A DNA stretch of 5,974 bases from an uncultured Lachnospiraceae bacterium (GTDB lineage Bacteria; Bacillota_A; Clostridia; Lachnospirales; Lachnospiraceae): assembly GCA_910587495.1 (NCBI GenBank), contig CAJUMT010000161.1, positions 2,074 to 8,047 of the forward strand, read 5' to 3'. Positions 1 to 5,922 of this stretch are shown one piece after another (position 1 is the first letter of the stretch; each line of letters starts with the position of its first letter). The position numbers and the translations under genes are program-made. The notes beneath the pieces are model-generated. The model did no database searches and was not told where the DNA came from. It was given only the letters and a program-made list of their open reading frames with translations.

Positions 1-6
1 GTACTG

Positions 7-228
7 TCAGCCGCATGAACATCTAAAATAACCGAACGTCCTTGTAAATTTTTCAAGTCCTGTTGGCGTGTCTGTTCCGTTGTACTCAAAAATATCACTT
101 TCTTCCACTGCCTTTATTATACATCTAACAATTCTTTTTGAAAACTGAATTTTTCGTGATTTTTCTAATTCCAGAAGTGGTATGGTACTCCTACAATCCG
201 GTAATCCGTTTACTTCGGGAAAATGCAT
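7..228 (-). CDS. Possible small hypothetical ORF or gene remnant (weak)
   Basis: I do not recognise this product. The frame gives 73 residues from the ATG at 228 and stays open upstream; a TTG at 315 would give 102 residues. The C-terminal half is rich in charged residues, looks like a soluble protein, and ends FRCSCG. Neither start has a Shine-Dalgarno sequence in front of it. The frame has no stop between its TTG and the antisense of the ATPase gene, so it may be a chance open frame or the truncated end of an older gene. The strong forward promoter at 267-295 lies inside the TTG-initiated version, which argues against that longer form. No signal peptide, membrane segment or known motif is visible. 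It is listed only because it is the sole candidate in an otherwise empty 348-base stretch. Confidence 0.2.
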   Translation of the reverse strand: MHFPEVNGLPDCRSTIPLLELEKSRKIQFSKRIVRCIIKAVEESDIFEYNGTDTPTGLEKFTRTFGYFRCSCG

Positions 229-266
229 ATTTTTCTGAAAATCCGGCGTATAATAATCAAAAGAGA

Positions 267-295
267 TTGCTATTAAAAACGGATTCCTATATAAT
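267..295 (+). promoter_or_regulatory. Sigma-A-type promoter for the AAA_14 ATPase gene
   Basis: A -35-like TTGCTA (267-272) is separated by 17 bases from a perfect TATAAT -10 box (290-295). This predicts a start near 302 and a 5' leader of about 47 nt before the ATG at 349. The spacing is ideal and the -10 is full consensus, so the ATPase gene is probably transcribed on its own and constitutively. No operator is obvious apart from the imperfect repeat whose second copy overlaps the predicted start site. Confidence 0.7.
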
Positions 296-336
296 ATAAC
301 TACGGGGAAATGCAATAATTCACAAAAACCCGGAGT

Positions 337-342
337 AAGGAG
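337..342 (+). promoter_or_regulatory. Ribosome binding site of the ATPase gene
   Basis: AAGGAG lies 6 bases before the ATG at 349, followed by a second purine-rich AAGGAA. This fixes the start codon. Confidence 0.75.
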
Positions 343-348
343 AAGGAA

Positions 349-1602
349 ATGGAGACGATTAAACGTGATTTATATTTGAACCGATTGATAGAACGCCGGG
401 AAAATGGCCTGATTAAGGTGGTTACCGGTATCCGAAGATGCGGAAAGTCTTATCTTCTGTTCAAGTTATATTATCAATATCTGCTGGATTCCGGCGTAGA
501 GCCATCCAGGATTATCAGGATTCCGTTGGATGATGATGATTATGAGGAATATCGTGACAGCAAAAAGCTCAGTGGATATATCAAGGGGTGCATAACGGAT
601 GAGGGTACATGGTTTGTTTTTCTGGATGAAGTCCAGATGTGTAAAGGCTTCGAAGCAGTACTCAACGGACTGAATCGGAGGGATAATCTGGATATCTATG
701 TAACCGGCAGCAATTCAAAATTCCTTTCCTCTGATGTACTGACGGAGTTTCGGGGGCGCGGAGACGAAGTGCGGGTTTATCCGCTTTCTTTTTCCGAGTA
801 TGTTTCCGCATATCCTGGAGATCCGAATGATGCCTGGATTGATTATTATAATTACGGGGGGCTTCCGTTGATTCTCAGCCGAAAAACGGACGAGTTAAAA
901 GCAGGATATCTGATTGCTCTATGTAAAGAACTGTATCTGAAAGATATTGAAGAGCGTCACAAGCTGCGGGGAGATAATGTCATGGATACGCTGGTCAACA
1001 TACTCGCATCGGCGGTGGGTTCTTTGACAAATCCGACAAAGCTTGCCAATACTTTCAACAGTCATGGAATTCGTGTCAGCGATAAAACAATTGGGGCATA
1101 TATTGGATATCTGCAGGATGCCTTTCTGATTGATAAAGCGCAGAGATATGATATTAAAGGGAAAAAATATATCGCATCTCCCTTCAAATATTATTTTACT
1201 GACGTGGGTCTTCGGAATGCCAGGCTTAATTTCAGGCAGCAGGAAGAAAATCATATTATGGAAAATATCATTTACAACGAGCTGCTTGTCAGAGGTTTTC
1301 ACATTGATGTGGGCGTTGTGGAGCATTCCGAACGTGATGAAAGCGGAAAGACAGTGCGTAAAAAGCTTGAGGTTGATTTCGTCTGTAACCGGGGCAGTCA
1401 AAGATACTATATTCAATCTGCCTTTGCCATTCCAGACAGAGATAAAATGCAGCAGGAGCAGAAATCACTGGTGCATATAGGCGATTCGTTTAAAAAAATC
1501 ATAGTGGTCAAAGACCGGATTAAATTATGGCGGAATGAAGAAGGAATTGTAGTAATGGGGATCATGGATTTTCTCCTGACCCCCAACAGTCTGGAATTAT
1601 AG
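349..1602 (+). CDS. AAA_14 / DUF4143 family ATP-binding protein
   Basis: A 417-residue protein, the usual length for the bacterial AAA_14 (N-terminal) plus DUF4143 (C-terminal) family. Seen directly: Walker A GIRRCGKS at 27-34; Walker B FVFLDE at 89-94; a sensor-like TGSNS at 119-123; and FRGRG at 134-138 followed by the family-typical YPLSFSEY at 144-151. Next comes a predicted helical/winged-helix part at about 205-265. The C-terminal region has the restriction-endonuclease-like fold pattern, with E311 in NELL, D343 in EVDF and Q356 in YYIQ. In this family Q commonly replaces the catalytic lysine, so nuclease activity is doubtful. There is no signal peptide or membrane segment, so it is probably cytoplasmic. 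The family is very widespread and often multicopy in gut anaerobes, but its physiological role is not established; defence, selfish-element and DNA-handling roles are all guesses. It has its own promoter and a good ribosome binding site, and its base composition is poorer in GC than the convergent operon, which would fit separate acquisition. Confidence 0.93.
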   Translation: METIKRDLYLNRLIERRENGLIKVVTGIRRCGKSYLLFKLYYQYLLDSGVEPSRIIRIPLDDDDYEEYRDSKKLSGYIKGCITDEGTWFVFLDEVQMCKGFEAVLNGLNRRDNLDIYVTGSNSKFLSSDVLTEFRGRGDEVRVYPLSFSEYVSAYPGDPNDAWIDYYNYGGLPLILSRKTDELKAGYLIALCKELYLKDIEERHKLRGDNVMDTLVNILASAVGSLTNPTKLANTFNSHGIRVSDKTIGAYIGYLQDAFLIDKAQRYDIKGKKYIASPFKYYFTDVGLRNARLNFRQQEENHIMENIIYNELLVRGFHIDVGVVEHSERDESGKTVRKKLEVDFVCNRGSQRYYIQSAFAIPDRDKMQQEQKSLVHIGDSFKKIIVVKDRIKLWRNEEGIVVMGIMDFLLTPNSLEL

Positions 1603-1612
1603 TGGATTTAAG

Positions 1613-4093
1613 TTATGTGGCAGTTTCAATAGCATCCACAATATTCATCTTAGCAATAGAACGCAGCGGGATTGCTGTTGCCAGCAGGCAGGCGGCAACA
1701 GCGATCGTCGCCGCTTCGGCAATCGCCGCCGCGGGGACAGCCGTAAGCTGCAAGGCATCTGTCTGCGCCGCCTCGATAAAGATGCAGCAGATATAGCCCA
1801 GCACTGCGCCGATGATTGATGCGAAAATACCGTAGTAAGCGCCTTCCCACAGAAATGTTTTATAAAGGCTTGCGGCGCTCATGCCGATCGCGCGCTGCAT
1901 ACCGATTTCGCTGACACGGGTGTGAATGTTGCTGTAAACGGTGTTTATGATATTTAAAATTCCTATGATGCCGATAAAGATAATCAGTATCCAGCACAGC
2001 ATTTTGATTTGTGCAAAACTTTCCGCCATCTCACTGAGGCTTTGGAGATAGGAAAGCCAGTGTGTTCCCGGATAGCTGCTGCACCAGTTGTCCAGCCAGT
2101 CTTCAAAAATATCTGCGTCGGCGTTATCCTGCAAGGTTGGGTAAACTTCTTCGTAGCCGTCGTTTCCAAGCAGTTCACAATATAGTTCTTCATTTACTAT
2201 GATCTGCACGCCGTTTGTAAATCCATCATTGTTGATTGTGACCGGCGCATCTATGAGTCCCACCACACGAAGCATTTGATCTCCCAGCCGGATAGTATCG
2301 CTCGCTGCAAGCTCCGTATGCGGCACAGGCGTATCGCCGTAGGAAAAAATGATTGGATTTTTGATAAGGCAGCCTGTTCCGTCGTGCAGCGCCTGTTTGT
2401 CCTGGTCGGAGAGGCCAGGGGTTAAGCTTTGCAACCGCGCTTCGTCAATATTTACAAGCTGTAAAGTTTCGTGATCCAGCACAGACAGATTAGTTTCAAA
2501 AGGAGGTACGTCTCCGGCGGCAGGCATAAATACGGAAAGGCGTGTAGCAAAAAGGCTCTTTATATCCTTATTTTCTTTCAAGGTTTTTACGGCTTCTGCC
2601 GGAATGCCGGAAGTTTCGTTTGTAACTGCATAGTCGCTAAAATACATATCCTGCACAGAACTGCTGGCGTCAAGCAGCTTGGTAAAGCTTTGCAGGGCAA
2701 CAAAGACGGTAATGCTCATAACCAGGGACAGAATCGTAATGATCGTTTTTCCCAGCCCGCGTCTTAAGTTGAGTCTTGCATAGTAGGCTTCAAAATTACG
2801 GATTCTGCGGTTCTTTTTCGGGCGGCGTCTGATCTTTACAGCCTGTCCTGCCATAGCGACAGTCGGAGATACGCAGGATGCATACCGGGCTGCGGGAAAG
2901 GCGGCCAGCAGGGCAAACAGAAGTGTGACCCCGGCGCTTATAAGGAGCATCGGCAGTTTTACCGCACTGGCAGCATGGATTGCCAGGTTCAGTTCGGAAA
3001 TGCTGTCTGCCATGAAAAGATCGGGATTGAGAACACCGGCAGCCGCAGTCAGCGCCCCTTTGGCCGACCATGTGCCAAATGTAAGGCCGATGGGAATACC
3101 GGCACCGCAGAGGATCATAAGTTGCAGGGAAACCAGGCGGTAAATCTGTCCCTTTTCTCCGCCGACAGCGCGGAGCGTTCCGTAGGCCTTTATGCGTTTT
3201 GTGACGGAGATTTTCAGAATATTGTAGATGACCAGCCCGGCTGCAAGCAGAACGAATGCGCCTACCAAAATACAGGCCGCAGTCATAAAAGAAAATCCGG
3301 CGCCGGTATCGCTGTCCGCCGCCTGATCGTAGGAAATACCAACGGCGTCAAGCAGCACCCAGTTATATTGGATATACCGTTCGGCCACATGCAGATTGGC
3401 CGCAAGGTCATAAACAATGCGCTGAAAATTCTGCTTATCACGGGTCTTAAAATCGGTGGAATAAAACAGATATTCTTCCGGCAGCAGTTCTTTTCCCGTG
3501 CCGTTTCCGACAATTCCCTCGACTGTCCCTGATGCATAGCCGATATAGCTGTTTTCCAGGATTCCTGTCAGCAGGAAGTCGGCGGAATATTCTAATTCCG
3601 GCAGTGTCCCGTCAATAACAAATACGCGTAAATTCAGTGAAATCATGTCCCCGACCCCGGCGTCTATGGAAAGATACTGAAGCGTATCCTCAGACAAAGC
3701 AATTTCATTTGCTTTTTTCGGTAAATGCCCCTCTTTTATGTTCCCGACTGCCGGATACATGGATAATGCATGATCGTGATACTCCCGAAGATATAGAGAC
3801 AGGCTGCTGCTTCCTAACGGAGCGCTGCCGACAAAGATTATATCGCCTACGTCTGTCAGACGGTCATCTTCATGTAGCTTCCTCGCCTGTTCTTCACTGA
3901 GCTGATGAAAAGTGGCATAGCGGTTTCCATTTAAGCCTGCCGCCTGCCGGATGCGCATAGATTTAAGGATTCCGACAGACTGGCCCACCATCGTTGTCAT
4001 CATTGCGGATAGGATGACCGCAGTCAGCATCAGGATTGCCGTGATTTTCTGCGCTTTCAGATCTTTCCATGCGTATGTCAAATAAGATTTCAT
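1613..4093 (-). CDS. ABC transporter permease, tandem FtsX/MacB type
   Basis: An 826-residue membrane protein that should form the translocation or mechanotransmission part of an ABC exporter with the ATPase encoded just upstream. Visible hydrophobic segments: about 16-41, 269-296, 318-345, 378-402, 447-470, 695-720, 750-773 and 783-810, giving eight predicted helices. Two large extracytoplasmic domains lie at about 42-268 and 471-694. The architecture is a duplicated FtsX module. The cytoplasmic loop after helix 2 (AYGTLRAVGG, 303-312) and the one after helix 6 (EIGMQRAIGMS, 729-739) carry the same G-x-x-RA-[VI]-G pattern, the usual contact with the ATPase. A basic linker (IRRRPKKNRRIR, 421-432) joins the halves. 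The start ATG overlaps the stop of the ATPase gene (ATGA), with GGAGGT 9 bases upstream, so translation is probably coupled. The C-terminus is alanine-rich. The gene ends 10 bases from the convergent ATPase gene. The substrate is unknown; antimicrobial peptide, lipid or envelope-stress roles are plausible by family only. Confidence 0.93.
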   Translation of the reverse strand: MKSYLTYAWKDLKAQKITAILMLTAVILSAMMTTMVGQSVGILKSMRIRQAAGLNGNRYATFHQLSEEQARKLHEDDRLTDVGDIIFVGSAPLGSSSLSLYLREYHDHALSMYPAVGNIKEGHLPKKANEIALSEDTLQYLSIDAGVGDMISLNLRVFVIDGTLPELEYSADFLLTGILENSYIGYASGTVEGIVGNGTGKELLPEEYLFYSTDFKTRDKQNFQRIVYDLAANLHVAERYIQYNWVLLDAVGISYDQAADSDTGAGFSFMTAACILVGAFVLLAAGLVIYNILKISVTKRIKAYGTLRAVGGEKGQIYRLVSLQLMILCGAGIPIGLTFGTWSAKGALTAAAGVLNPDLFMADSISELNLAIHAASAVKLPMLLISAGVTLLFALLAAFPAARYASCVSPTVAMAGQAVKIRRRPKKNRRIRNFEAYYARLNLRRGLGKTIITILSLVMSITVFVALQSFTKLLDASSSVQDMYFSDYAVTNETSGIPAEAVKTLKENKDIKSLFATRLSVFMPAAGDVPPFETNLSVLDHETLQLVNIDEARLQSLTPGLSDQDKQALHDGTGCLIKNPIIFSYGDTPVPHTELAASDTIRLGDQMLRVVGLIDAPVTINNDGFTNGVQIIVNEELYCELLGNDGYEEVYPTLQDNADADIFEDWLDNWCSSYPGTHWLSYLQSLSEMAESFAQIKMLCWILIIFIGIIGILNIINTVYSNIHTRVSEIGMQRAIGMSAASLYKTFLWEGAYYGIFASIIGAVLGYICCIFIEAAQTDALQLTAVPAAAIAEAATIAVAACLLATAIPLRSIAKMNIVDAIETAT
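1670..1706 (+). repeat. 13-bp inverted repeat inside the permease 3' end
   Basis: Arms at 1670-1682 and 1694-1706 flank an 11-base loop. Twelve of 13 pairs are Watson-Crick. The odd pair is T1673/G1703, which is a G-U wobble in forward-strand RNA but an A-C mismatch in the permease mRNA. It lies 68 bases past the ATPase stop codon and has no T tract after it. Part of the pairing comes from repeated alanine codons, so chance or coding constraint is a live alternative to a 3'-end hairpin for the ATPase mRNA. Confidence 0.45.
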
Positions 4094-4764
4094 TTCGCCG
4101 TTACCTCCGAAAGAATACCGTCTACAATTACAAATTGTCTTTCTGCCATTTTGGCGATGCGGCTGTCATGGGTAATCACAACAAGTGTTTTTCTCATTTT
4201 TCTCCATATATTCTGTAATATTTCCATAACTTCCTTACTGCTTTTGCTGTCCAGATTCCCGGTTGGCTCGTCGGCGAAAATAATGTCAGGCTTCGCGATC
4301 AGGGCGCGGGCGATCGCAGTGCGCTGCTGCTGGCCGCCGGAAAGTTCATGAGGCAGATGGGAGAGTCGCTTTTGAATCCCCAGCAGATCCGTAAGCTCAT
4401 TAAGATATGCTTCGTCGGGCTGTTTTTTATCCAGCAGTAAGGGCATGATAATGTTTTCCCTTGCGGTCAGGACAGGAAGCAGGTTGAACTGCTGGAAGAT
4501 AAAGCCGATGCTCCGGCGGCGAAAAGCGGAAAGTTCCTTATCGTTTAAGCTGTATATATCTTTTCCGCCGTAGATAAGGCTGCCCGAAGTCGGCCTGTCC
4601 AGACCGGACAGCAGATGTAGAAGGGTGCTTTTTCCGCTGCCGGACGGACCCATAATGGAAATAAAATCGCCAGATGTAATTTCAAGATTGACGTTATGAA
4701 GCGCAGCAACGCGGTTTTCACCGCTTCCGTAGATCTTAGACAATTCCTTGGCTGTAATGTTCAT
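4090..4764 (-). CDS. ABC transporter ATP-binding protein, LolD/MacB-like
   Basis: A 224-residue ABC ATPase, the normal length for stand-alone LolD/MacB-type subunits that energise FtsX-family permeases from the cytoplasmic face. All motifs are intact: Walker A GPSGSGKST at 39-47, Q-loop Q91 in IFQQFNLLP, signature LSGGQQQR at 141-148, Walker B IIFADEP at 161-167 with catalytic E166, D-loop NLDS at 170-173, and H-loop H199 in ITHD. The ATG at 4764 was chosen because AAGGAG lies 10 bases upstream and the product starts MNITAKELSKIYG, as the family does. An upstream in-frame TTG (4818) would add 18 residues that read through the hairpin at 4773-4799 and has no ribosome binding site. The gene's stop overlaps the permease start by 4 bases, so the two form one complex. 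It follows the kinase gene after a 61-base gap that carries an SD-sequestering hairpin, so its expression may be attenuated relative to the kinase. Confidence 0.95.
   Translation of the reverse strand: MNITAKELSKIYGSGENRVAALHNVNLEITSGDFISIMGPSGSGKSTLLHLLSGLDRPTSGSLIYGGKDIYSLNDKELSAFRRRSIGFIFQQFNLLPVLTARENIIMPLLLDKKQPDEAYLNELTDLLGIQKRLSHLPHELSGGQQQRTAIARALIAKPDIIFADEPTGNLDSKSSKEVMEILQNIWRKMRKTLVVITHDSRIAKMAERQFVIVDGILSEVTAK
4103..4108 (-). promoter_or_regulatory. Ribosome binding site of the permease gene, inside the ATPase gene
   Basis: GGAGGT on the reverse strand sits 9 bases before the permease ATG (4093-4091) and within the last codons of the ABC ATPase. It supports the ATGA-overlapping start. 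Confidence 0.75.
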
Positions 4765-4799
4765 AAAAAATACTCTCCTTATCTGTGGCATAAGGAGAG
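4765..4799 (-). terminator. Terminator-like hairpin that buries the ABC ATPase ribosome binding site
   Basis: Read on the reverse strand, CTCTCCTTAT (4799-4790) is followed by a 7-base loop GCCACAG and its perfect complement ATAAGGAGAG (4782-4773), then TATTTTTT and the ATG at 4764. The 3' arm contains the AAGGAG Shine-Dalgarno (4780-4775). The element therefore has the form of an intrinsic terminator (10-bp stem, six-T run) and of an SD/anti-SD switch. Only four of the ten pairs are G-C, so termination is likely to be partial. The pairing and T run are seen directly; the regulatory role is inference. Confidence 0.7.
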
Positions 4800-4800
4800 C

Positions 4801-4829
4801 ATAAAACAAAAATCTCAAAAATCGCTCAA
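4801..4829 (-). promoter_or_regulatory. Weak internal promoter-like sequence ahead of the ABC genes
   Basis: On the reverse strand TTGAGC (4829-4824) and TTTTAT (4806-4801) are separated by exactly 17 bases; each hexamer matches consensus at 4 of 6 positions. The -35 overlaps the kinase stop codon. A start 6-8 bases after the -10 would fall at about 4795-4793, inside the 5' arm of the downstream hairpin. Confidence is limited because the region is T-rich and such matches arise by chance. Confidence 0.35.
4807..4823 (-). repeat. Tandem octamer direct repeat between kinase and ABC genes
   Basis: GATTTTTG occurs twice on the reverse strand (4823-4816 and 4814-4807), separated by a single A. The repeat period is 9. 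The pair exactly fills the spacer of the promoter-like hexamers around it. It could be a regulator binding site, since OmpR-family regulators often bind direct repeats, but their usual period is 10-11, and simple T-rich sequence is an alternative. Confidence 0.5.
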
Positions 4830-5917
4830 GGTTTTTGCGTTATTTGAAAAGAAGCAGTAATCGCCGCGCCATAACCTTGTCTGTTTTCCAGCAGGAGCGT
4901 TCCGCCGTGCTTTATGCACAGCGTTTTGCTGCTGTATAACCCCATGCCAAAATGAGCAGAATCTTCTTTTATTTTTCCAAAGGGTTTTGGACCGCTTTGC
5001 AGCAGCTTTACAGGATAACCGGGGCCGTCGTCAGTAACTGACAAATACAGGAAATTTTCTTTTTGTTCCAGGCTGATGATGATTTTGCTGCGGGCAAACC
5101 GGCTCGCATTTCCAATCAGGTTTTCTGCAACCGTCAGAAACAGTCCATGATCTAAGGGCACTGTTCCCTTGTCAGGCGTATAAATGTTTAGTTTTAGGGT
5201 TCCTGCAAGAAGCGCTGCCGTATCTTCTAATTCCGAACGTAACAAGGAATAGGAACATTTGTTGATCCGGACGGGCATTTGTTCTAATCTTTGGATGCTG
5301 CTCATGGCTTCTATATACTGTTCGATTCGTAAAGTATAGCTTTCCAGTCTGTCGATGGCCTGCTCGTCCGCCGTACCCTGCCGCAATAATTTTACGGTTC
5401 CCTTTAAAACAGTGACCGGATTCCGCAGATCATGGGAAAAGGCCGCATTCAGCTTTTTGCGCTCTTCGGCCTGCCGCCATAGCTCCTGATTTGATTTCAG
5501 GAGTTCTTCCCGCATAGTGTCAAACGCGGCGCAAAGCTGCCCTAATTCATCCTGAGAGCCAACCGGCACGAAAAAATCAAGGTCGTGGTTCTGAATCCGC
5601 ATAATGCCGTTTCTCAGCGCGGCAATCGGTTGTTTTAATTTGATATGGTAATATAACATGCCGGAGATCATAAGTCCGCCTGTGGGGAAAATAATACAGG
5701 ATACAAGCTGGATGATACTCAGCGTTGCTAATATATTTTCCTGCAGCGTTGTGGGTGCGGCCATTCGAACGATAGAACCACCTGGTAAAATCGCGACGCC
5801 GCCGCTGGGAAAAGAACTGTCTATGGCAGCGCAGACTGCAAAGACCAGCCCTAACAGCGAGAGAGCCAGTAAAACGCAGGAGACGGACAGAACGAGGAAA
5901 GATTTCTTTAAATCCAT
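4826..5917 (-). CDS. Membrane sensor histidine kinase with HAMP domain
   Basis: A sensor kinase of 363 residues from the ATG at 5917. Seen directly: a first membrane segment at about 6-31, a short extracytoplasmic loop of about 33 residues, and a second membrane segment at about 65-92. A HAMP linker follows at about 93-145 (DELGQLCAAFDTM), with a coiled extension. The dimerisation/phosphoacceptor helix has FSHDLRNP with H162. The ATPase domain carries the N box ENLIGN (265-270), G1 DDGPG (296-300), an F-box-like KPFG (311-314) and G2 GMGL (324-327). All catalytic boxes are present, so it should be active. An in-frame GTG at 5947 would add 10 residues and overlap the response regulator by 25 bases. 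I preferred the ATG because it follows that gene's stop by 5 bases and gives a typical MDLKKSF amino end, but neither start has a strong Shine-Dalgarno sequence. It likely phosphorylates the adjacent regulator and controls the downstream ABC exporter. The small sensing loop makes direct ligand binding uncertain; sensing in the membrane or through the transporter is possible. Confidence 0.93.
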   Translation of the reverse strand: MDLKKSFLVLSVSCVLLALSLLGLVFAVCAAIDSSFPSGGVAILPGGSIVRMAAPTTLQENILATLSIIQLVSCIIFPTGGLMISGMLYYHIKLKQPIAALRNGIMRIQNHDLDFFVPVGSQDELGQLCAAFDTMREELLKSNQELWRQAEERKKLNAAFSHDLRNPVTVLKGTVKLLRQGTADEQAIDRLESYTLRIEQYIEAMSSIQRLEQMPVRINKCSYSLLRSELEDTAALLAGTLKLNIYTPDKGTVPLDHGLFLTVAENLIGNASRFARSKIIISLEQKENFLYLSVTDDGPGYPVKLLQSGPKPFGKIKEDSAHFGMGLYSSKTLCIKHGGTLLLENRQGYGAAITASFQITQKP

Positions 5918-5922
5918 ATGTT

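Larger units (their letters stand above)
1..348. other. AT-rich leader region without a firm gene
   Basis: This stretch has clearly lower GC than the reverse-strand operon. It holds the weak reverse ORF noted above, the forward ATPase promoter at 267-295 and the ATPase ribosome binding site at 337-342. An imperfect direct repeat (13 of 15 bases, core GGGRAAATGCA) occurs near 213-227 and 300-314. No terminator hairpin, RNA gene or mobile-element end could be supported. Confidence 0.5.

Noticed and set aside
919..1416. Long reverse-strand open frame (165 residues) antisense to the ATPase gene
   Set aside because: It lies wholly opposite a gene with intact Walker and DUF4143 motifs, has no ribosome binding site, and its product shows no domain. 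It is a by-product of codon use on the other strand.
1557..1584. GGGGATCA / TGACCCC imperfect hairpin near the ATPase 3' end, considered as a permease terminator
   Set aside because: The stem is only 7 bp with a bulge and there is no T run on either strand, so it is not supported as a terminator.
1602..1796. Forward frame starting at a GTG that overlaps the ATPase stop
   Set aside because: It is antisense to the alanine-rich permease C-terminus and lacks a Shine-Dalgarno sequence. The alanine/serine-rich product reflects GC-rich codons of the real gene.
2975..3532. Forward open frame of 185 residues inside the permease
   Set aside because: It is fully antisense to a well-supported membrane protein, and its composition and lack of motifs or start signals fit a shadow frame.
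4765..4818. N-terminal extension of the ABC ATPase from a TTG at 4818
   Set aside because: The extra 18 residues read through the hairpin and ribosome binding site, have no family counterpart, and no SD precedes the TTG.
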